A DNA stretch of 11,283 nucleotides from CAYMLQ01 sp964390795 (GTDB taxonomy: Bacteria > Verrucomicrobiota > Kiritimatiellia > RFP12 > UBA1067), in the NCBI GenBank assembly GCA_964390795.1, contig CAYMLQ010000176.1:1-11283 (forward strand). Reading direction: 5' to 3'. Position 1 is the first letter of the stretch; every line of letters begins with the position of its first letter. The notes beneath the pieces are model-generated. The model saw nothing but the letters and a program-made list of their open reading frames with translations, ran no database searches and had not been told where the DNA came from. The position numbers were made by a program, and so were the translations under genes. Shown here piece after piece: positions 1-6,467 of the stretch.

Positions 1-2
1 CC

Positions 3-1589
3 GGTACGGGGTATGTCGAGTTGGAGGTGGCGGCCGAAACAGTCCTGGCTTCGGACCTGCGCGTGGAGGTGAACAGCACGGCGGGCAGCGCGGAGTACGG
101 GGCGCTAAGGCTGCGCGCGGTCTGGCGGGGGCCGGGCGGGTTGATCAAGGAGGGCGACGGCGTCGCCACGCTCACCGGCGACGGCAAGACGTACACCGGC
201 GCGACCGCGGTCAACCAGGGCGTGCTCGCGCTCACGGAGTCCGCCGTGCCCCTGCAGAGCGCGGCCGTATCCGTCACTTCCGGCGGGCAGCTGAGGCTGA
301 CCTCGTCCAGTACGGACGGTGTGCCTCGCGTTTACGGTTTCAACGGCCCGCTCACGCTCGACAGCTTGGGGCGGGGCGGCACGCTGCCCCCGAGCGGGCA
401 GGGCGTCTCTGGCGGGCTGCGCTACCAGCCCGAAACGGACGACAGCACCGCGGTGGTCACCGGCGGCGTCCAGTTCGCCGGACTCTCGGCGGTGCATGTC
501 GAGGGCTCTCGGAACACGCTGGAGCTGGCCGGGCCGCTCGCCGGGACGGCCGGCTTCGTCAAGACGGGCGGGGGCAACCTCGTGCTCTCCGCGCAGAGCC
601 GGCGCTACCTCGCCCCGGTGACGGTCAGCAACGGCACGGTGACCGTCAGCGGCCGCCTTCTTTCCGCAGTCGAGGTTGCGCCCGCCGGCGCGCTCTCCGG
701 CGCGGGCCGCGCCGGGCCGCTCTCCGGCTCCGGTACGCTCGCGCTCGACAGGACGGTGTTCTCGGCGCCTTTCGCGACCGGGCTCAACTACGCGTTCTCG
801 TTCTCCAGCCGCGGCTCGCCCGCCTACGCGACGCCCGCAGCGTGCGGCAACGGGGTGCTGCGCACGCTGGCGCTTTATCTCGCGGGAACGCCTTCGGTGA
901 TCGACCTCTATCTGGACGTTCCGGCTCTCGTTGAGGGCGACCGCCTGCGGGGCGGTTTCTTCGTGGAGGGCGAACTCGGGCTGGGCGCCTTCCTCGACGC
1001 AGCGGCGGTGCGCTTCTTTGAGCCGGACGTGAACGGCACGGTGAAGTTCGCGGGCCGGACCTACGCCCCGTACGCGGGCGCTCTGACGCTCGCCGTGACG
1101 GCCATGCCCGAGGCCGCGGATTTCGGTGACGGGCCGCGCAGCGGGCAGGTGCTGGAGGTCCGCGCGGGCGGCGCTCCGGTCAGCTACGGCCAGTGGCTGG
1201 CGGGTTACTATGCGACCTCCACGGACCCGTCCGGGCCGCTCGTCACGAGCCCGACCGCCGACCCCTCCGGCATGGGCGTGCCGAACCTGCTCAGGTACGC
1301 CCTCGGCGTCGGGCCGGGCGTCTCCGCCGCGAACCGCATGCCGCGCGTCGCGATGGAGCGTGGCAGGCCCGTGTACCGGTTCAGCTTCGACCCTGGCAAG
1401 CGCGACATCGTCTACCGCGTCGAGGCGTCGCCCGATCTGCGCGAGTGGGGCCGCGTGCTGTTCGACTCCGCCGTGGACCGGCCCGCCGCCTGGGACGGCG
1501 AAACGCTCACGCTGACCGACGAGGCGGGCACGCAGGATGCACCCCCAAAACAGTTCTATCGGCTGCGCGTGCTGCTCGACGAGCCGTGA
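3..1589 (+). CDS. Secreted autotransporter-type beta-strand-repeat protein, 5' truncated by the window edge
   Basis: The reading frame is open to the left edge, so the true start lies outside; 528 residues are visible. Two copies of the autotransporter-associated beta-strand repeat (PATR type, consensus like 'K.G.G.L.L.G...Y.G.T.V..G.L') are seen at about residues 46-77 (GGLIKEGDGVATLTGDG, then YTGATAVNQGVLAL) and 184-217 (GFVKTGGGNLVLSA, then VTVSNGTVTVSGRLLSA). The second is followed by the usual 'G.GR.GPLSGSGTL' tail. The C-terminal third is a separate module with the NLLRYALG motif at about 428-435 and a 'YRVEASPDLREWG' beta segment, common at the ends of very large secreted Verrucomicrobia/Kiritimatiellota proteins. 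Such proteins are thought to be cell-surface or extracellular beta-helices; substrate and partner are unknown. I see no outer-membrane beta-barrel and no PEP-CTERM anchor at the visible C-terminus, so the export or anchoring route is unclear. It is convergent with the next gene. Family assignment is good, function is not known. Confidence 0.8.
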   Translation, partial: GTGYVELEVAAETVLASDLRVEVNSTAGSAEYGALRLRAVWRGPGGLIKEGDGVATLTGDGKTYTGATAVNQGVLALTESAVPLQSAAVSVTSGGQLRLTSSSTDGVPRVYGFNGPLTLDSLGRGGTLPPSGQGVSGGLRYQPETDDSTAVVTGGVQFAGLSAVHVEGSRNTLELAGPLAGTAGFVKTGGGNLVLSAQSRRYLAPVTVSNGTVTVSGRLLSAVEVAPAGALSGAGRAGPLSGSGTLALDRTVFSAPFATGLNYAFSFSSRGSPAYATPAACGNGVLRTLALYLAGTPSVIDLYLDVPALVEGDRLRGGFFVEGELGLGAFLDAAAVRFFEPDVNGTVKFAGRTYAPYAGALTLAVTAMPEAADFGDGPRSGQVLEVRAGGAPVSYGQWLAGYYATSTDPSGPLVTSPTADPSGMGVPNLLRYALGVGPGVSAANRMPRVAMERGRPVYRFSFDPGKRDIVYRVEASPDLREWGRVLFDSAVDRPAAWDGETLTLTDEAGTQDAPPKQFYRLRVLLDEP

Positions 1590-1605
1590 GGTCTGCAGGG
1601 CGCGT

Positions 1606-1732
1606 TAGAGCGGTTTTGCTAAAAGTGTAGCCGTTTTGGTAGGGACGCCTCCCCGAGGCGTCCGCGGCGGGTTCGGGGAACCTGCCCTACCCTGACGACA
1701 GGCAACGGCTATACTTTATCTTATCCGCTCTA
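1606..1732. mobile_element. 127-bp MITE-like palindromic element with ~30-bp terminal inverted repeats and two internal hairpins
   Basis: The ends are imperfect inverted repeats: 1606-1635 and the reverse complement of 1704-1732 both begin TAGAGCGG and both end TAGCCGTT, with a shared AAAGT between. Inside lies a second inverted pair, GGTAGGG (1638-1644) and CCCTACC (1685-1691). It encloses two hairpins: GGACGCCTC/GAGGCGTCC (1643-1651 with 1655-1663, loop CCC) and GCGGGTTC/GAACCTGC (1667-1674 with 1678-1685, loop GGG, one G-T pair). The whole could fold as a three-way junction. No coding capacity is present. TA at both outer ends fits a non-autonomous element moved by an IS630/Tc1-mariner-type transposase, which duplicates TA. 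It lies between convergent genes and could also terminate transcription in both directions. Structure is directly visible; mobility is inferred because only one copy is in view. Confidence 0.65.
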
Positions 1733-2752
1733 GAACGTCAGCAGCACTTTGACGGCCTGGCCGCTGCGGACAGCGGCGAGCGCGTCGCCGATTTGCTCAA
1801 TGGGGAACGTGTGAGTCACGAATTCTGCGGCGCTGAGTTTGCCCTGCCTGATCCAGTCGCACAGCGGTCCCTGCGCGGCGTGTTCGCGTGCGCGGGTTGG
1901 CCACTGGTGGATGTAGAGGTTGAAGTTGTAGGGCCCCTTGCCTTTTTCCAGGGAGATCACAGGGTCGGAGATGACGCCGTAGACGCAGACCGAGCCGCCC
2001 AGCTTGACCAGCGGCAGGGCGCGGTTGATGATCTTCGGGCTGCCCACCGCATCCACCACGGCGTCGAGTCCCTTCAGCGCGTCCAGATCAGCGCTTTCTG
2101 GTGCGAAGACCGCGTCTGCGCCCATGGCGAGCGCGGCGGCGCGTTTGTTTGCGAGCGGGTCAACCAGGCCGATCCAGCCCAGGCCGAGCAGTTTGCCGAA
2201 CTTGACGAAGCTGAGGCCCACCGGCCCCGCGCCGAAGATCAGGATACGGTCGCCCGCCTTGAGGTTGAAGTCGCCGAACCCGCCGTAGACCTCGCGCCAG
2301 GTGCAGAGCAGTGCGCCCTCTTGGGGCGGGATGTCCGCGTCCAGCGGGCGCTGGATCTCGCAGCTTTCGAACCAGCCGTGCGCCGCATCCGCCACGCCGT
2401 CCTCAACCATGGCGTCATGGTCGTGTACGAGCGTATACTCGCAAAAGCCGCCCCAGCCGCACGCAAGGCCGGGATCGCCGAATTCGCCCAGCATGCCGCC
2501 GATCGCGCGTCCGCCGACCTTGAAAGCGCAAACCTTCGCGCCGATCGCTTCGACCACGCCCGCGCCCTCGTGTCCCAGAACCAGCGGGTAGGTCTCCACG
2601 CCGGGGAAGTGTCCGGCGATCAATTTGGCGTCCGTGGCGTTGCAGAGCGCCGCGACCTCTGTGCGCACAAGGGCCTGATAGGGGCCGGGCACCGGTTTCT
2701 TCACATTGCGGATTTCAAATTTGCCGGGTTCGGAAACAACGACTGCTCTCAT
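1730..2752 (-). CDS. Zinc-dependent medium-chain alcohol/polyol dehydrogenase (MDR superfamily)
   Basis: A 340-residue, full-length MDR dehydrogenase that should oxidise a secondary alcohol of a sugar alcohol, or a similar substrate, in the cytoplasm. The N-terminal catalytic domain has likely catalytic-zinc ligands Cys37 (in ALCNATD), His61 with Glu62 (in GHEGAG) and Cys150. The Rossmann fold starts with GAGPVG at 174-179, and Asp198 at the end of the second strand favours NAD+ over NADP+. The four-cysteine structural-zinc lobe seen in classical alcohol and sorbitol dehydrogenases is missing from residues 85-110. The start is supported by AAGGAG six bases upstream (2759-2764). It is the last gene of a five-gene operon, 45 bases behind an FGGY kinase, which fits a polyol-to-ketose step before phosphorylation. 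Its TAG stop is formed by the end of the adjacent palindromic element. Exact substrate cannot be read from the sequence. Confidence 0.88.
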   Translation of the reverse strand: MRAVVVSEPGKFEIRNVKKPVPGPYQALVRTEVAALCNATDAKLIAGHFPGVETYPLVLGHEGAGVVEAIGAKVCAFKVGGRAIGGMLGEFGDPGLACGWGGFCEYTLVHDHDAMVEDGVADAAHGWFESCEIQRPLDADIPPQEGALLCTWREVYGGFGDFNLKAGDRILIFGAGPVGLSFVKFGKLLGLGWIGLVDPLANKRAAALAMGADAVFAPESADLDALKGLDAVVDAVGSPKIINRALPLVKLGGSVCVYGVISDPVISLEKGKGPYNFNLYIHQWPTRAREHAAQGPLCDWIRQGKLSAAEFVTHTFPIEQIGDALAAVRSGQAVKVLLTF

Positions 2753-2758
2753 GGGGGG

Positions 2759-2764
2759 CTCCTT
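2759..2764 (-). promoter_or_regulatory. Shine-Dalgarno site of the dehydrogenase gene
   Basis: AAGGAG on the minus strand, six bases before the ATG at 2752. It lies between the heptamer array and the start codon and fixes the start of the dehydrogenase. Confidence 0.75.
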
Positions 2765-2772
2765 AAGAATAG

Positions 2773-2807
2773 GGGGTCAGAGTTCAGAGGTCAGGGGTCA
2801 GTGGTTC
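2773..2807. repeat. Tandem heptamer array between kinase and dehydrogenase genes
   Basis: Four contiguous units of the form G-R-G-K-T-C-A occupy 2773-2779, 2780-2786, 2787-2793 and 2794-2800 (for example GGGGTCA, GAGGTCA). A decayed fifth (GTGGTTC) follows at 2801-2807 inside the kinase coding end. On the transcribed minus strand every full unit starts with TGA; the first of these is the kinase stop codon. Because the period is seven, TGA appears successively in all three frames. The array may be neutral slippage DNA or may act as an all-frame translation stop. Confidence 0.7.
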
Positions 2808-4330
2808 GTGTGTAATGCGGCGAGATCGTCGTAGACGCCGACGAGTCCGAGATAGGCTTTCTCGAAGATCGGCATCAGCTTCTGGTACACGGCGCGCTGC
2901 GCAGGGTCGGGTTCGGCGGTGTGCGCCACGCGGATGAAGCGGTTGATCACAGCGAAGTCGGCGAAGAGTCCGCAGGCGACGCCGCCGATGACGGCCGCGC
3001 CCATTGACGTGGCCTCCTCGAGGTCGCGGAGCGCCTCGATGCGGCAGCCGTAGATATCCGCCATCATCTGCCGCCACAGCGCGCCTTTGGCGCCGCCGCC
3101 GATCACCGTGATGCGGTCGATAGGCACATGCTGGCGGAAGAGGTTCACGATGATCCCGAGGTTCAGCGTGATGCCTTCGAGCACGGCGCGCATCATCTCC
3201 TCGCGCGTCGAGGCGAGGTTGAGTCCGATGAAAGCGCCGCGCGCTTTTGGATTCCACCACGGGGTGCGCTCGCCCAGCATGTAAGGTAGGAACAGCAGCC
3301 CGTTTGAGCCGGCGGGCACGCGCTCGATGACACGGTCCATCAGGGCGTAGACGCTCTCGCCGGTCTCAGCGGCCTGACGCTTCTCCGCGTCGCAAAGCTG
3401 GTTCTTGAGCCAGGTGTGGGCTGAGCCCGCGGTCTGCACTGAGCCTGAAGGGTGCAGGTAGCCCGGCACGCAGTGCGCCCAGTTCATGGTGCGCATCTGC
3501 GGATCCACGATCGGCTTTTCGACGGTGAGCGCCACCCAGCTCGATGAGCCGAGATAGTTGTAGACGGTGCCGGGCTTGATGCAGCCCACACCGACACCGG
3601 CGCAACTGCCGTCGCCGCCGCCGGCCGCGACCGGCGTGCCCGCCTTGAGGCCGGTCTCCGCTGCGGCCTTCTCCGTAATACCGCCCAAAATCGCGGTTGA
3701 GGGCAACGCTTCAGGAAAGAGCTCCAAGCTAATGCCGGCCAGGGCGAGCAGCTTGTCCGACCAAGTGAACGTGTTGAGGTCAAAGGCATTGGTGCCGCTG
3801 GCGTCCGAATAATCGGTGGCCATGCGCCCGCAAAGATGGAAGTTCACATAGTCTTTGGCGCAGAGCGTCTTATAGGTCTTGGCGTAGACCTCGGGCTCGT
3901 TGGCCTTGAGCCACATGAGTTTCTGGAGCACATAGACGGCGGCGCAGCGGTGGCCTGTGATGGCGTAGAAAGACGGCATGTCGATCCGGGTCAGCAACGC
4001 CTCAGCCTCTTTTGTGGCGCGCTGGTCGCAGTAGAGGATAGAGGGTCGCAGCGCACGGCCTTCCCGGTCTACGGGCGTGCAGCCCATCATCTGCCCGCTC
4101 AGCGAGACGGCGGCGATGTCGGCGGGGTCGGTCCGCGTGTGGGCCAGCAGGGCACGGGTGGAATCGCAGATCGCACGCCACCAGTCGGCTGGCTCCTGTT
4201 CGGCCCAGTTGCCGTTGAAATAGCGGGTGGGGTAGGCGTGGGTGCGGCTGGCCACGAGGGTGCCGTCCTCGGCGTAGAGCGTCGCCTTGTTACCGCTGGT
4301 TCCGAGGTCGTGTGCGAGAATGAAACGCAT
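2798..4330 (-). CDS. FGGY-family carbohydrate kinase, xylulokinase-like
   Basis: A 510-residue, full-length FGGY kinase expected to transfer phosphate from ATP to a ketose or polyol in the cytoplasm. Family landmarks are the N-terminal phosphate-loop strand HDLGTSGNKA (residues 7-16), SGQMMG at 78-83, the likely catalytic base Asp240 in AAGGGDGSCAG, the FGGY signature-2 segment running from Gly365 to Glu385 (GAFIGLNLASTREE then MMRAVLE, an exact fit to the pattern), and the ATP-site GGGAKGALWRQMMAD at 411-425. These features and the length fit xylulokinases best, although xylulokinase-like FGGY enzymes also include other ketose and polyol kinases, so no symbol is given. It starts 16 bases after the second membrane subunit; its Shine-Dalgarno sequence (GAGGGAG) lies just before the start, next to the upstream stop. 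Its TGA stop is part of the heptamer array. The neighbouring dehydrogenase suggests the kinase phosphorylates that enzyme's ketose product. Confidence 0.9.
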   Translation of the reverse strand: MRFILAHDLGTSGNKATLYAEDGTLVASRTHAYPTRYFNGNWAEQEPADWWRAICDSTRALLAHTRTDPADIAAVSLSGQMMGCTPVDREGRALRPSILYCDQRATKEAEALLTRIDMPSFYAITGHRCAAVYVLQKLMWLKANEPEVYAKTYKTLCAKDYVNFHLCGRMATDYSDASGTNAFDLNTFTWSDKLLALAGISLELFPEALPSTAILGGITEKAAAETGLKAGTPVAAGGGDGSCAGVGVGCIKPGTVYNYLGSSSWVALTVEKPIVDPQMRTMNWAHCVPGYLHPSGSVQTAGSAHTWLKNQLCDAEKRQAAETGESVYALMDRVIERVPAGSNGLLFLPYMLGERTPWWNPKARGAFIGLNLASTREEMMRAVLEGITLNLGIIVNLFRQHVPIDRITVIGGGAKGALWRQMMADIYGCRIEALRDLEEATSMGAAVIGGVACGLFADFAVINRFIRVAHTAEPDPAQRAVYQKLMPIFEKAYLGLVGVYDDLAALHTNH

Positions 4331-4346
4331 GAGTCAATTCTCCCTC

Positions 4347-4835
4347 TCAATAGCCGAATAAATTCGCGCCGGTCCAGCCGATCAGCCCCGTGATTGCGCC
4401 GCCGGCCACGCCGCCGGCAAGCGCGACAAGGATGCGCGGGACGCTTTCCGCCGCCAATGTGGCGCGCTCACCGCGTTTGGCCGCAAGCAGGCTGTTGAAC
4501 CAGAATCCGAAAGCGATCGCCGTGCCCATGTCCACCCAAGGGCAGGCGCCTTTGTACGCCTGATAAATGAGGCCGAACTGCTTCCAGCCGCCGTTCGGGT
4601 CGGCGATGCCCTCGGGATGGATCCCGAAGCCGGGCAGCTTGTGGTTGAGTAGCCAGAAGGTTCCGACCAGAATCGAGGCGCTCATGAAACCGCCGATGGG
4701 GCCGAAATCGCGAAGCAGTTTGGGCCAGCAGACGATGATCGCGAATGTTGCGCTGAAGGCGCCGAAAATAGTGGTGATAACGCTGACGGGCGGCATGCCG
4801 AGCGCGGCGTTGTAGGTGGACAGCCAGGCGATCAT
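4347..4835 (-). CDS. Small four-helix membrane protein, second subunit of a Lin0367/Lin0368-like putative polyol transporter
   Basis: A 162-residue hydrophobic protein with predicted membrane segments at about residues 17-37, 44-63, 101-119 and 134-155. It is a paralogue of the preceding gene product. Both carry W-P, then G-x-x-G-G-F, G-T-x-W, N-H-x-L and a later W-V-D-x-G; here these are W37-P38, G45 to F50, G58-T59, N64-H65 and W100-V101-D102. The pair resembles the two small membrane proteins encoded beside the Listeria glycerol/dihydroxyacetone pathway genes, annotated as Lin0368-family putative glycerol transporter subunits (from memory). I chose the ATG at 4835 rather than a longer frame reaching 5147: it overlaps the upstream stop as ATGA, has GAGGACGAGG just before it, and the longer version would be an out-of-frame reading of the upstream gene. 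Likely an inner-membrane heteromer importing the operon's substrate; transport has not been shown by sequence alone. Confidence 0.78.
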   Translation of the reverse strand: MIAWLSTYNAALGMPPVSVITTIFGAFSATFAIIVCWPKLLRDFGPIGGFMSASILVGTFWLLNHKLPGFGIHPEGIADPNGGWKQFGLIYQAYKGACPWVDMGTAIAFGFWFNSLLAAKRGERATLAAESVPRILVALAGGVAGGAITGLIGWTGANLFGY

Positions 4836-5236
4836 ACCTCGTCCTCCCGCTTGTCCTGGGTGTGCCAGCCCGGCGCCACTTGCTTCACATGGTGTGCGGC
4901 CCAACCCGCGAGGAGACCGCCGATGACGCAACAAATGAGGGTGGGCAAAATGTGGTAAAACTTCGCGTCCGGGTAGAAGCGCACCAGCCCCCAGGCGATG
5001 CCTGCGCCCATGATCGGGAACCCCTGGTCGACCCAGAGCTTGCCTGTCGCGTTCTCGATCACGCCCAGCCAGTGGTTCATGTACCACATCGTGCCGATGA
5101 CCAAGGTCGCAGTGAGAAAGCCTCCCATGATGCCGTAACTTTTCCACATCTCCGGCCAGATGCCAAAGGAGAGCGAACCGGCGATCGCTCCGCCGATAAA
5201 GGTTGAGATGTGTTTCTTGGTTCGGGTTGAAGCCAT
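4832..5236 (-). CDS. Lin0368-family putative glycerol/polyol transporter subunit
   Basis: A 134-residue membrane protein with four predicted helices at about 9-27, 36-56, 70-87 and 95-113, followed by a charged C-terminal tail (QDKREDEV). Key residues are W27-P28, G35-x-x-G38-G39-F40, G48-T49-x-W51, N54-H55 and W68-V69-D70, all repeated in the downstream protein. The family name and the link to glycerol come from recollection of Listeria and NCBI family annotations; the ligand here could be another polyol or sugar. The ATG at 5236 is preceded by AAAGG about ten bases upstream. The stop overlaps the next start by four bases (ATGA), which implies translational coupling and equal amounts of the two subunits. 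It sits 32 bases downstream of the exported SMP-30-like gene and upstream of the kinase, as expected for the uptake step of a catabolic operon. Confidence 0.78.
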   Translation of the reverse strand: MASTRTKKHISTFIGGAIAGSLSFGIWPEMWKSYGIMGGFLTATLVIGTMWYMNHWLGVIENATGKLWVDQGFPIMGAGIAWGLVRFYPDAKFYHILPTLICCVIGGLLAGWAAHHVKQVAPGWHTQDKREDEV

Positions 5237-5268
5237 AGTGCCCAGCCTTTCGTGTGACTCACGGAATG

Positions 5269-6435
5269 TTACTTCAGCGGCAAGAGCGAGAGCGTTGACG
5301 GCAGATCGTGTTTCGTGTTCACCTTGTCCGTGTGGTCCGGGCCGAACACCGCATCGAAATTGGAGACCGCCAGCTTACCGTTCCAAACGATCGGCTCGCC
5401 CGGCTCGTTCAGCCAGCCGTTGCGGCCGTCGCAGTCGCCGTTTTGCCAAAGCACGGTGATGACGCCGCCGGGCGCCACCTTCACGACCGCGTTGTTGGAA
5501 AAATCGGCCACGTAGATGTTGTCCTGCGCGTCGATGCAGATACCGTCCGTCGTGCGCATTTTGGCGCGTGTGGCTTTGGCGAGGAAGCCGGGCTGCTTGG
5601 GATCGAGGCTGGTGTCGTGATCGGTCTTCGCGAAGACGGTATTGCCGGTGACCTTGCCGGAGGCGTCTAAGGTGACCTTGTGGAGCGCGCCGTCGCCGAA
5701 GTTGCCGACGAAGAGATTACCTTTGCTGTCGAAGACCAGACCGTCAACGCCATATTGGCAGAAGCGGTGTTCCGTGACAAACGTCGTGAGAATGTTCGGA
5801 TCGCTGAGCGTATTCCCGACCTTGACACCGGTGTCGTCCGTACGGAAGCGATAGACCGCGCTGACCATCAGCCCCGACGGGTGCTTGACGCGGGTCATCA
5901 GGCTCTGAGTGACATAGAGGGCTTCGTTATGCACGCGCACGCCGTTGGGATGTTCCATGCCTTCGGCGACAACCGTCGTACGAACCACCTGGCCGCCCTC
6001 TAGCTTCAGGCGCAGGATGCGGCCCTTGAACTGGCCTTGGGGCGTACCTTTCCAGCCTTGGTTGTCGCACACATAGAGGTCGCCGTCCGTGCCGAAGTCG
6101 ATGCCCATGGGGCAGGCCACGCCGGTCTCAGGCAAGACGGGCACGTCGACCCAGTGGGTCACGGCGTGAGTTGCCTGATCGATCTTGATCAGGCAGGCGG
6201 GTTTCGACTGATCCGCGTAGTTGGGGCAGGCAACCACGAGACTGCCGTCTACAGCGATCGCCAGACCGTCAGGCGTGGGGCAGCTGGGCGGCAGGGTGGC
6301 CAACAGCGCAGGAGGCTTAGCGCCGGGGCGCGCGTGCGCTTCGCGCGGTCCTTCGGTGGTCGTGCAGGCGCTCTGCGAGAACAGAAATAGGGTCAGGGCG
6401 GCGCCCAGCGTCAGTCGCGGAATCAGAGGTCTCAT
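5269..6435 (-). CDS. Exported SMP-30/gluconolactonase/LRE-like beta-propeller protein
   Basis: A 388-residue protein with an N-terminal signal (positively charged MRPLIPR, hydrophobic LTLGAALTLFLFS) ending at Cys24. The lipobox SQSAC is imperfect at position -3, so it is either a lipoprotein or a conventionally cleaved periplasmic protein. The mature part is a six-bladed NHL/SMP-30-like propeller with recurring 'DG-hydrophobic-x-h-D-x-x-G/D-N-h-y-V' blades: PDGLAIAVDGSLVVA (55-69), MGIDFGTDGDLYVCD (110-124), NGVRVHNEALYVTQS (164-178), DGLVFDSKGNLFVGN (231-245) and DGICIDAQDNIYVAD (297-311). Asn164 and Asp231 or Asp297 could be the metal ligands equivalent to those of SMP-30 lactonases; I cannot place the first-blade glutamate with confidence. 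It is the first gene of the operon, with GAAAGGA before its ATG. Possible roles are a periplasmic lactonase or a non-enzymatic sugar-binding propeller. Family is fairly sure, activity is not. Confidence 0.78.
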   Translation of the reverse strand: MRPLIPRLTLGAALTLFLFSQSACTTTEGPREAHARPGAKPPALLATLPPSCPTPDGLAIAVDGSLVVACPNYADQSKPACLIKIDQATHAVTHWVDVPVLPETGVACPMGIDFGTDGDLYVCDNQGWKGTPQGQFKGRILRLKLEGGQVVRTTVVAEGMEHPNGVRVHNEALYVTQSLMTRVKHPSGLMVSAVYRFRTDDTGVKVGNTLSDPNILTTFVTEHRFCQYGVDGLVFDSKGNLFVGNFGDGALHKVTLDASGKVTGNTVFAKTDHDTSLDPKQPGFLAKATRAKMRTTDGICIDAQDNIYVADFSNNAVVKVAPGGVITVLWQNGDCDGRNGWLNEPGEPIVWNGKLAVSNFDAVFGPDHTDKVNTKHDLPSTLSLLPLK

Positions 6436-6467
6436 CGGTATCCTTTCAAGCCAATCTCAGCTCTCAC

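Noticed and set aside
2773..2807. CRISPR-like or direct-repeat array
   Set aside because: Units are seven bases with no spacers, so it is a simple tandem repeat and no CRISPR.
1793..2815. Long open frame on the plus strand opposite the dehydrogenase
   Set aside because: Its translation is low-complexity, rich in Arg, Ala and Val, and mirrors the codon bias of the real gene; the minus-strand product has clear MDR motifs.
4347..5147. Longer 266-residue version of the second membrane subunit
   Set aside because: The extra N-terminal part is an out-of-frame reading of the upstream subunit gene; the ATGA overlap and Shine-Dalgarno site support the start at 4835.
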